DNA from: Bacilli bacterium
GTDB lineage: Bacteria; Bacillota_I; Bacilli_A; RF39; UBA660
Direction of reading: 5' to 3'
Assembly (NCBI GenBank): GCA_016293205.1
Contig: JAEDES010000032.1
Coordinates: 1-11,341, forward strand
Length of the DNA: 11,341 bases
In this document: piece by piece, positions 5,732-11,341 of the stretch
Layout: each line of letters starts with the position of its first letter
How positions within the stretch are numbered: the first letter of the stretch is position 1
Notes under the pieces: model-generated
The model's database searches: none
The model's input: only the letters and a program-made list of their open reading frames with translations
Told to the model about the DNA's origin: nothing
Position numbers and translations under genes: made by a program

Positions 5732-5744
5732 TAGTTCTTTTTTT
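5712..5744 (+). terminator. Terminator of frr, overlapping the end of the gene
   Basis: AAGAACTATTAA (5712-5723) pairs perfectly over 12 bp with TTAATAGTTCTT (5728-5739) around a four-base loop, with a T-run to 5744. The last codons and the stop codon of frr are part of the stem. Confidence 0.92.
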
Positions 5745-5751
5745 GTCATAG

Positions 5752-5780
5752 TTGAAATTTTTTGTTTTTTGTGGTATAAT
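5752..5780 (+). promoter_or_regulatory. Promoter of the hypothetical gene pair
   Basis: TTGAAA (5752-5757), a 17-base spacer and perfect TATAAT (5775-5780). Transcription should start near 5787, just before the AAAGGAG ribosome binding site (5794-5800) of the next gene. Confidence 0.9.
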
Positions 5781-5813
5781 TTGTTTGTTTTCGAAAGGAG
5801 AAAGAAAAACACA

Positions 5814-6359
5814 ATGGAACAAGAGACGGGTAGTCAGAAGATGACTGTAAGTGGATATAGTTATGAAGAACTACTAAGAAAATTAAACAATGGGGAAGAT
5901 CTTACTGAAGATGAACTAGAAGATATAGTTTGTGAAGTAGTATTTGAAAGTATAGATAATTCCAATTTAGCGATGAAAGAAGGAAAAAGTGCAAGAGGAC
6001 TTAAAGTAAGTTTTTTAACATTAACAGGTAAGTTATGTGGAAGACAAACTAAGTTCTTACCATTCGCATTAGATTATAGAAAGAAAGCAGCTTCATATAA
6101 TGAAGATAACTATAATCGTGTACTTGATGGAGCGAGAGTAGAAGTTACTCAAGAAAATGTATTACTTTTAGTTCATCAATTAGAAGCTGCTAATAGATAT
6201 AGAGATGGATATAGAGCATTAGATGCTGAAATAGAAGAAAGCATTAGTGATGGTCTAGATTCATTTAGAGGATTAGTTGGTATGGAAACAATGATCTCTA
6301 TGGACAAAGAAAGAGAAAATGTTTTAAAATTAACAAGAAAAAGAAAAGTAAGAAGATAG
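5814..6359 (+). CDS. Unknown soluble helical protein, first of a pair
   Basis: I do not recognise this 181-residue protein. It has no signal peptide or membrane segment. Most of the sequence looks alpha-helical: an acidic helix near 30-45 (DLTEDELEDIVCEVVFESI), a region around 55-75 with ARGLKVSFLTLTGKLCGRQT, a segment near 100-130 (VEVTQENVLLLVHQLEAANRYRD split over two helices) and a very basic tail (KLTRKRKVRR) that could bind nucleic acid or ribosomes. The start is ATG 5814 because an upstream in-frame TTG at 5769 lies inside the promoter and cannot be transcribed from it. The ribosome binding site is 13 bases upstream, slightly far. A hairpin at its stop codon separates it from the next unknown gene, with which it may be co-expressed. 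Confidence 0.8.
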   Translation: MEQETGSQKMTVSGYSYEELLRKLNNGEDLTEDELEDIVCEVVFESIDNSNLAMKEGKSARGLKVSFLTLTGKLCGRQTKFLPFALDYRKKAASYNEDNYNRVLDGARVEVTQENVLLLVHQLEAANRYRDGYRALDAEIEESISDGLDSFRGLVGMETMISMDKERENVLKLTRKRKVRR

Positions 6360-6379
6360 ACGATATTTGTATCGTCTTT
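6358..6379 (+). terminator. Weak terminator or processing hairpin between the two unknown genes
   Basis: AGACGATA (6358-6365) pairs with TATCGTCT (6370-6377) around TTTG, followed by TTTATTA. The stem includes the stop codon. The T-run is short and interrupted, so readthrough into the gene at 6401 is likely, and I see no promoter for that gene. Confidence 0.6.
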
Positions 6380-6400
6380 ATTAGACTTTAGGAGGGTATT

Positions 6401-6919
6401 ATGGTTAAATATGATGATTTATTATATCTACAAGTAATGGTACAAGTAGAATATGGTGTTGAAATATCTGATTATGAATTTAATGAATTATTAGAGGAAA
6501 TTGGTAGAGTAAATGCTGAAGGTACTGAGATTTTTGCAAGAGATAGAAAAATTAGAAATTTAGATAAACTTTTATATTTATATATTTCTGCTGATAAAGG
6601 TTTAGAAGAGACTATTGGTCTTAAAAATGCTTTAGGTACATATATAAAAGGTATATTTCAATCTAAGTTAAATCATAATGCTTTACTAAAAGGAATTAAT
6701 TTAACATCTGTTAATAGAGTTCCTACTAATGCATTAACATTAGTACAACAATCAGAAGCAATTATTAATTTTGATGATGAGTGTGAAAAGTTATATCAAG
6801 CTATTTTAAGTGCATCTGAAGAAGAATATGCTAGTGAAATTGGTGTAAATCATCAACAAAAGATGGCTGATGGTAGAAATAAAGTTAAACAATTAGCTAA
6901 AAAGTACGAAAAAAAGTAA
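6401..6919 (+). CDS. Unknown soluble helical protein, second of a pair
   Basis: I do not recognise this 172-residue protein. It is cytoplasmic by appearance (no signal or membrane segment) and mainly helical: YDDLLYLQVMVQVEYGVEIS, DYEFNELLEEIGR, a stretch near 50-65 (RKIRNLDKLLYLYIS), SKLNHNALLKGIN, and a C-terminal helix with a Lys-rich tail (KVKQLAKKYEKK). The ribosome binding site AGGAGGG at 6391-6397 is strong. Like its upstream neighbour it ends in a basic tail, and both have an acidic segment near the N-terminus (TEDELEDIV and SDYEFNELLEEI), but I cannot show that they are related. It precedes the T-box promoter, whose -35 starts right after its stop codon. Confidence 0.8.
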   Translation: MVKYDDLLYLQVMVQVEYGVEISDYEFNELLEEIGRVNAEGTEIFARDRKIRNLDKLLYLYISADKGLEETIGLKNALGTYIKGIFQSKLNHNALLKGINLTSVNRVPTNALTLVQQSEAIINFDDECEKLYQAILSASEEEYASEIGVNHQQKMADGRNKVKQLAKKYEKK

Positions 6920-6946
6920 TTGTTTTTAATAAAAGTATGCTATAAT
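6920..6946 (+). promoter_or_regulatory. Extended -10 promoter of the pheST operon
   Basis: Perfect TATAAT (6941-6946) preceded by TGC (6938-6940), an extended -10 element. TTGTTT (6920-6925) is the likely -35 with a short 15-base spacer, for which the TG extension may compensate. Transcription should start near 6953, just before the T-box. Confidence 0.8.
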
Positions 6947-6952
6947 ATGTGT

Positions 6953-7170
6953 AAATCGACATTGATTAGGAAGTAGTAGTAAATGATGTTTTGATAGAGA
7001 ACTTGTGTTTGGTGGAAACAAGTAGAACTAGTTTATGAATTCGTCCTAGGAGTTCTTATTAATAGTAAGCGTAATTCTTGCGTTAAAAGATTAGAGTGTA
7101 TAGTAAGACAACTATAAAGTAAGGTGGTACCGCGAGTTAATCGTCCTTATGTTATAGTTGTCTTTTTTTT
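6953..7170 (+). promoter_or_regulatory. T-box leader sensing uncharged tRNA-Phe
   Basis: All T-box hallmarks are present in order: AGGAAGTAGTAG at 6968-6979, AGAGA at 6996-7000, the distal-loop GGTGGAAAC at 7011-7019, the specifier region GAATTCG with codon UUC (Phe) at 7040-7042, CTAGGAG at 7046-7052, and the T-box sequence AAGGTGGTACCGCG at 7121-7134. In the latter, UGGU (7125-7128) should pair with the tRNA acceptor end. A Phe specifier agrees with pheS and pheT downstream. Uncharged tRNA-Phe is expected to stabilise the antiterminator (AAGG 7121-7124 with CCTT 7145-7148) and allow transcription of the HAD gene, pheS and pheT. Stem III appears to be TATAGT (7099-7104) with ACTATA (7111-7116). 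Confidence 0.97.
7105..7170 (+). terminator. Regulated T-box terminator
   Basis: AAGACAACTATAA (7105-7117) pairs perfectly over 13 bp with TTATAGTTGTCTT (7152-7164), followed by a T-run to 7170. Its 5' strand lies upstream of the T-box sequence and overlaps Stem III, so this helix encloses the antiterminator region rather than reusing its 3' half. Confidence 0.85.
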
Positions 7171-7180
7171 GAGGTGAGGT

Positions 7181-7819
7181 ATGGAGAAGAAAAGATTTAT
7201 ATTTGATATAGATGGAACATTGCTTATTCCTGATTGGAATTATGAGAAATTATATTTTGACAGTGTTTTGAATAAATCTGAGTTTGAAATATTTTATCCT
7301 CAGATACCTAAATTACTAGAAGAATATGAAAAGAATTTTCCTAGGTATGATGTTGTTGAGTTGAGTCGGTTTTTAACTATGAAGAGTGGAGTTTTGATTA
7401 CACCTGAAATTATTATTGGATGGAATAAAGCTTTAGGGGAGACTAAGCCTGAAATTATTGACGGAGTAGTTGAATCATTAGAATATTTGAAGAGTAAAGA
7501 TAAGAGTTTAGTTGCTCTTACTAATTGGTTTTTAGAACCACAAATAGAAAGACTAAAGAGTAGTGGAATAGATTCTTACTTTGATAATGTATATGGTGGA
7601 GAACTTGGTATTAAACCTAGTCGGGAAGCATATATGAATGCAATGGGAGAATTTAATATAGATTCATCTATTATGATTGGGGATAGTTTAGACTTTGATG
7701 TTTATGGTTCTGGTAGAATAGGAATGGATGCAATATTTTATAATCCTAAGGGTAAGGATTATGATAAAGCAAAAGTTAAAAGTATTGGAAGTATGAAGAA
7801 GATAAAGGAGATGTTTTAA
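7181..7819 (+). CDS. HAD-superfamily hydrolase (likely phosphatase)
   Basis: Cytoplasmic haloacid-dehalogenase-type hydrolase of 212 residues, probably a small-molecule phosphatase. All four HAD motifs are visible: DIDGT at 9-13 (nucleophile Asp9 and acid/base Asp11), the motif II Thr114 in ALTN, motif III Lys145 in GIKPS, and motif IV GDSLDFD at 167-173. The stretch between motif I and II (about 20-90) looks like a helical C1 cap, placing it with subfamily I (YjjG or phosphoglycolate phosphatase-like). The substrate cannot be read from the sequence. GAGGTGAGG at 7171-7179 follows the T-box terminator, so it is the first gene of the tRNA-Phe-controlled operon. Its stop codon abuts the pheS start, and the pheS ribosome binding site lies inside it, suggesting translational coupling. 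Confidence 0.9.
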   Translation: MEKKRFIFDIDGTLLIPDWNYEKLYFDSVLNKSEFEIFYPQIPKLLEEYEKNFPRYDVVELSRFLTMKSGVLITPEIIIGWNKALGETKPEIIDGVVESLEYLKSKDKSLVALTNWFLEPQIERLKSSGIDSYFDNVYGGELGIKPSREAYMNAMGEFNIDSSIMIGDSLDFDVYGSGRIGMDAIFYNPKGKDYDKAKVKSIGSMKKIKEMF

Positions 7820-8863
7820 ATGAAAATTGAAGAAGTTAAAAAGTTATTAGAAGAAGATATGAATAATGTTACTTCATTAAATGAACTTAATGAACTTAAA
7901 AATAAGTATTTAAGTAAAACAGGATTAATTACAGTATTAAATAGTGAAATTAAGAATGTTCCTAATGAAGAGAAAAAAGAATATGGAATGAAAGTTAATG
8001 AAGTTAGAAATCTATTTAATGAGTTTTATGAAACTAAGAAAGCTGAGTATGAAGAAGCTTTATTAAATGAAAAATTAAGTAAAGAAGCTATTGATATTAC
8101 TTTACCAAGTAAAAGAGTTAAACGTGGTAGTAAACATCCAATGACTAGAATTACTGAACAATTTGAAGATTTATTCGTTTCTATGGGATATACAGTTTAT
8201 GAAGGACCAGAAATTGAAAGTGATGAAAATTGTTTCCAAAAATTAAATTTACCTAAAGGACATCCTGCTAGAGATGCTCAAGATACTTTCTATTTAAAAG
8301 ATGAATATGAGAATTTCTTATTAAGAAGTCAAACTTCTACTGCACAAGTTAGAGCGATGGAAGATAATAAAGAAAAAGGACCAATTAGAATTGTTTGTCC
8401 TGGTAAAGTTTATAGAAGAGATGAAGATGCAACTCATTCACATCAATTCATGCAAATTGAAGGATTAGTTATTGATGAAGGTGTTTCAATGGCTGATTTA
8501 AAAGGAACATTAGAAACTTTCTGTAAGAGAATTTTAGGAGAAAAGACTAATGTTAGATTTAGACCTAGTTTTTTCCCATTTACTGAACCTTCTGTTGAAG
8601 TTGATGTTACTTGCTTTAAATGTGGTGGAAAGGGATGTCCATTATGTAAACAAACTGGATGGATTGAAGTATTAGGTGCTGGAATGGTTCATCCTAATGT
8701 ATTAGAAATGAGCGGATATGATTCTACTAAGTATCAAGGATTTGCTTTCGGTACTGGAATGGACAGATTTGCAATGTTTAAATATGGTATTCCTGATATT
8801 AGAACAATTTATGGAAATGATATAAGATTTATTGAAGAATTTGATAGAAAGGATGATGAATAA
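7820..8863 (+). CDS. pheS: Phenylalanine-tRNA ligase alpha subunit
   Basis: Catalytic subunit of the alpha2beta2 class II synthetase that charges tRNA-Phe. At 347 residues it has a normal length. Residues 1-85 form the N-terminal coiled coil. Class II motif 1 lies around HPMTRITEQFEDLFVSMGY (106-124). Motif 2 covers GKVYRRDEDATHSHQFMQ (195-212). The Phe-pocket strand FRPSFFPFTEPSVEVDV is at 247-263, and motif 3 GTGMDRFAMFKYGI is at 311-324 with Arg316. Four cysteines (265, 268, 273, 276) form a CxxC-CxxC knuckle, as in Bacillus-type PheS, that may hold zinc. Motif 3 has Asp315 where Glu is common, a conservative change. The ribosome binding site AAGGAG (7805-7810) is inside the HAD gene, and the ATG follows its TAA immediately. 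Confidence 0.98.
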   Translation: MKIEEVKKLLEEDMNNVTSLNELNELKNKYLSKTGLITVLNSEIKNVPNEEKKEYGMKVNEVRNLFNEFYETKKAEYEEALLNEKLSKEAIDITLPSKRVKRGSKHPMTRITEQFEDLFVSMGYTVYEGPEIESDENCFQKLNLPKGHPARDAQDTFYLKDEYENFLLRSQTSTAQVRAMEDNKEKGPIRIVCPGKVYRRDEDATHSHQFMQIEGLVIDEGVSMADLKGTLETFCKRILGEKTNVRFRPSFFPFTEPSVEVDVTCFKCGGKGCPLCKQTGWIEVLGAGMVHPNVLEMSGYDSTKYQGFAFGTGMDRFAMFKYGIPDIRTIYGNDIRFIEEFDRKDDE

Positions 8864-8864
8864 G

Positions 8865-11237
8865 ATGAAATTAAGTAGAAAATTTGTTAGTGATTATATT
8901 GATTTAGATGAAAATTTAACTATTACTGAAATTGCTGATGCTATGACTGGTGTTGGTAATGAATATGATTCTGCTGAAAAACTTATTAATTGTACTAATT
9001 TAACTGTTGGTAAAGTATTAGAGTGTGTTGATCATCCTGATTCAGATCATTTACATGTATGCAAAGTGGATGTAGGAACTGAAATATTAAATATCGTTTG
9101 TGGAGCACCTAACTGTAGAAAGGGATTAACTGTTATTGTTGCTTTACCTGGAGCTAAACTTCCTGGTGGAGAAATTAAAAGAGACGTTATCCGTGGTGTT
9201 GAATCAAATGGTATGTTATGTTCTAAAGCAGAACTTGGACTTGATTCAAAATTCTTAACTGAAGAAGATAAAGCTGGTATTCATGAATTACCTAATGATA
9301 TAGAAGTTGGAAGTGATCCAATTAAAGCATTAGGATTAGATGATGAAGTAATTGACTTTGAATTAACATCTAATAGAGGAGATTTATTAAGTATACTTGG
9401 TATGGCTTATGAATTAGGTGCTATTTATAAGAAAGATGTTAAAGAAATAGAAACATCATTTAATGAGAACAAAGAAGATGTAAATGATAGTTTTAAGGTT
9501 ATCGTAGAAGATAATGAATTATGTAATTTATTCTTAAGTAAGAAAGTTAAGAATGTTGTTATTAAAGAAAGTCCTGAATTTATTAAAAATAGATTAATTG
9601 CTTCTGGAATTAGACCAATTAATAACGTAGTTGATATTTCTAACTATGTAATGTTAGAAACAGGACAACCTCTACATTATTATGATGCTGATAGATTAGG
9701 TGATACTTTAATTGTTAGAGCTGCTAAAGAAGGAGAAAAACTAACTACACTTGATAGTATTGAAAGAGAACTTACAGCTGATGATATCGTTATTGCTAAT
9801 AAGACTGATGCAGTAGGTCTTGCTGGAGTTATGGGTGGTTTATCTACAGAAGTTGAAGAAGATACTAAGAATATTATTATTGAAGCAGCTATCTTCAATA
9901 GTGTTAAGATTCGTAAAACTTCTAAGAAGATTTTAAGAAGTGAAGCTTCTAATAGATTTGAAAAAGGATTAGATCCAAAACGTACTTATATGGCTATGAT
10001 GAGAAGTTGTCATTTATTAGAAAAATATGCAGATGCTGAAATCGTAGGTGGAATGGTTGCTTATGATAAAGCTAATAAAGAAGATAAGACAATTGACATT
10101 ACAGCAGAAAAGATTAATAAAGTATTAGGTATTGAAATTCCTGAAGAAGAAGTTGTTTCAATTTTAGAATCTTTAGGATTTGGAGTTACTGCAAAGAATG
10201 GATTAATTACAGTAGTTGTTCCAACTCGTAGATTAGATGTTAATATCGTTGAAGATTTAATAGAAGAAGTTGGAAGAATTTATGGTATGGATAATATTAA
10301 AGGTAAACTTCCATTATTAAATGTAGTTACTGGTAGTTATGATCATACTAAACGTGAAATTAAGAATAAGATGGTTGCTTTAGGATTAAATGAAACATGT
10401 AGTTATACATTAATTCCAAAAGACGAAGTTCATAAATTTACTACTGATAACTTTGAAGAAATTTATCTTGCAGATCCAATGAGTGAAGATAGAAATACTT
10501 TAAGATATAGTTTACTTTATTCATTAAAAGAAATTTATTTATATAATAAAGCAAGAAACAATACAAATATTTCAATCTTTGAAGTAGGTAAAGGATTCTA
10601 TAAAGAAGATGGAATTTATAAAGAAGATTTAAAACTAGCTGGATTAATGACTGGTGATTATTACTTAGATATTACTAATAGTAAAGTTGATTTCTATGTT
10701 GTTAAAGGTGTAGTTGAAGAATTACTTGAATACTTAGGATTTGGTGGAAGATATAGTTTTGTTACAGGAGAGGTTCCTAATGAATTACATCCAGGACAAA
10801 GTGCTAGAATTATTCTACAAGGAAAAGAAGTTGGTATTATTGGTAAACTTCATCCTAATACATTAAAAGATAATGTATATGTATTTGAAATTAACTTAGA
10901 AAAATTATTAAAGAATTATCCATCTAGAATGACTTATAAGGATATTCCTAAGTTCCCATCTATCTCTAAAGATATTGCATTTATTTTAGATAAGAATGTT
11001 ACTGCCGGAGATGTTATGGCTACTATTAAGAAAGCTGGAGGAAAATTATTACAAAGTATTTCAGTATTTGATGTTTATACTGGAGAAAATGTTGCTAGTG
11101 ATAAGAAGTCAATTGCATTTAACTTAACATTCATGGATATGAATAGAACATTAACTGATGAAGAAGTTATGACTGTATTTAATGGAATTGCTGAAAAAGT
11201 ATGTAACACTTATAAAGCTGAAGTTAGAGATAAATAG
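8865..11237 (+). CDS. pheT: Phenylalanine-tRNA ligase beta subunit
   Basis: Beta subunit of PheRS: tRNA binding, editing of mischarged Tyr-tRNA-Phe and assembly of the tetramer. I place the start at ATG 8865, one base after the pheS stop, because MKLSRKFVSDYIDL matches the usual N-terminus; an in-frame ATG at 8832 would add 11 residues encoded within pheS. The product is 790 residues, a normal length. Domains seen: the OB-fold tRNA-binding domain (about 40-150; VGKVLECVDHPDSDHLHVCKV and IVCGAPN), the B3/B4 editing domain (about 205-365; SGIRPINNVVDISNYVM and LAGVMGG), B5 (about 400-470; VVPTRRLDVNIVEDLIEEVGRIYG), the catalytic-like B6/B7 region, and the C-terminal FDX-ACB anticodon-binding domain (about 697-790; FPSISKDIAFIL to the end). 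Confidence 0.98.
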   Translation: MKLSRKFVSDYIDLDENLTITEIADAMTGVGNEYDSAEKLINCTNLTVGKVLECVDHPDSDHLHVCKVDVGTEILNIVCGAPNCRKGLTVIVALPGAKLPGGEIKRDVIRGVESNGMLCSKAELGLDSKFLTEEDKAGIHELPNDIEVGSDPIKALGLDDEVIDFELTSNRGDLLSILGMAYELGAIYKKDVKEIETSFNENKEDVNDSFKVIVEDNELCNLFLSKKVKNVVIKESPEFIKNRLIASGIRPINNVVDISNYVMLETGQPLHYYDADRLGDTLIVRAAKEGEKLTTLDSIERELTADDIVIANKTDAVGLAGVMGGLSTEVEEDTKNIIIEAAIFNSVKIRKTSKKILRSEASNRFEKGLDPKRTYMAMMRSCHLLEKYADAEIVGGMVAYDKANKEDKTIDITAEKINKVLGIEIPEEEVVSILESLGFGVTAKNGLITVVVPTRRLDVNIVEDLIEEVGRIYGMDNIKGKLPLLNVVTGSYDHTKREIKNKMVALGLNETCSYTLIPKDEVHKFTTDNFEEIYLADPMSEDRNTLRYSLLYSLKEIYLYNKARNNTNISIFEVGKGFYKEDGIYKEDLKLAGLMTGDYYLDITNSKVDFYVVKGVVEELLEYLGFGGRYSFVTGEVPNELHPGQSARIILQGKEVGIIGKLHPNTLKDNVYVFEINLEKLLKNYPSRMTYKDIPKFPSISKDIAFILDKNVTAGDVMATIKKAGGKLLQSISVFDVYTGENVASDKKSIAFNLTFMDMNRTLTDEEVMTVFNGIAEKVCNTYKAEVRDK

Positions 11238-11244
11238 TATTAAT

Positions 11245-11272
11245 AAAAACTCACTGAATGGTGAGTTTTTTT
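11245..11272 (+). terminator. Terminator of the pheST operon
   Basis: AAAAACTCAC (11245-11254) pairs with GTGAGTTTTT (11261-11270) around a six-base TGAATG loop, with a T-run to 11272. The symmetric A and T flanks would also allow it to work from the other strand. Confidence 0.93.
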
Positions 11273-11341
11273 GATTTGGTTGACAGTTTAATTTTAATAA
11301 TGAGTTGTGTTTGTATTTAAATATGTAATAAAATTAAAATA

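Noticed and set aside
5769..5813. TTG start giving a longer first unknown protein
   Set aside because: The codon overlaps the promoter -10 region and lies upstream of the expected transcription start; AAAGGAG supports ATG 5814.
8832..8864. ATG 8832 as pheT start
   Set aside because: It lies inside pheS in another frame, and the family N-terminus matches the ATG at 8865.
11280..11285. Perfect TTGACA near the window end
   Set aside because: No -10 box lies 16-18 bases downstream (11303-11308 reads AGTTGT), and no gene start follows within the window. It could belong to a promoter with a poor -10, but I cannot support it.
1..11341. CRISPR arrays, transposases, prophage genes, tRNA or rRNA genes, defence systems
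   Set aside because: Read through on both strands: no regularly spaced repeats, no recombinase or transposase motifs, no tRNA cloverleaf outside the T-box, and the genes present are housekeeping or unknown.

Overview
This window comes from the chromosome of a low-GC Gram-positive bacterium, most likely an uncultured gut-type Bacillota/Bacilli lineage or a Mollicutes relative. The evidence is the AT-rich sequence with AGA/TTA/AAA-heavy codon use, strong AGGAGG-type ribosome binding sites, sigma-A promoters of the TTGACT-17-TATAAT type, an L20-type leader before infC and a T-box before pheST. All 13 Trp codons I counted are TGG, and all 14 genes stop at TAA or TAG, so nothing suggests UGA=Trp decoding. 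Every gene lies on the + strand. The content is mainly core translation machinery.

Layout. (1) 1-681: 3' part of a divergent PgeF/YfiH (laccase-domain) gene that began before the window. (2) 682-4210: a translation operon with a consensus promoter, an attenuating leader, infC (IF3, probably starting at ATC), rpmI (L35), rplT (L20), a possible structured leader, rpsB (S2), an intercistronic terminator, tsf (EF-Ts) and a final terminator. L20 and S2 carry nearly identical C-terminal Rho_N/SAP/HeH-like domains, whose DNA is about 90% identical. (3) 4216-4795: a promoter, a lipoprotein with a thioredoxin-like CEWC motif, and a terminator. (4) 4827-5744: a small tail-anchored membrane protein, then frr (ribosome recycling factor) with its own likely promoter and a terminator. 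(5) 5752-6919: a strong promoter and two helical proteins of unknown function separated by a hairpin. (6) 6920-11272: an extended -10 promoter, a T-box leader with a UUC (Phe) specifier, a HAD-family hydrolase, pheS, pheT and a terminator. (7) 11273-11341: no gene seen.

Functionally, the genes cover initiation (IF3), both ribosomal subunits (L35, L20, S2), elongation (EF-Ts), recycling (RRF) and tRNA-Phe charging (PheST). Control appears to act mainly through premature termination in RNA leaders: the infC leader senses L20 (by family knowledge) and the T-box senses uncharged tRNA-Phe. The best candidates for something undescribed are the shared C-terminal domain on L20 and S2, an unusual Stem III/terminator exchange in the T-box, and the two unidentified proteins at 5814-6919. 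I found no CRISPR array, insertion sequence, tRNA, rRNA or defence system.
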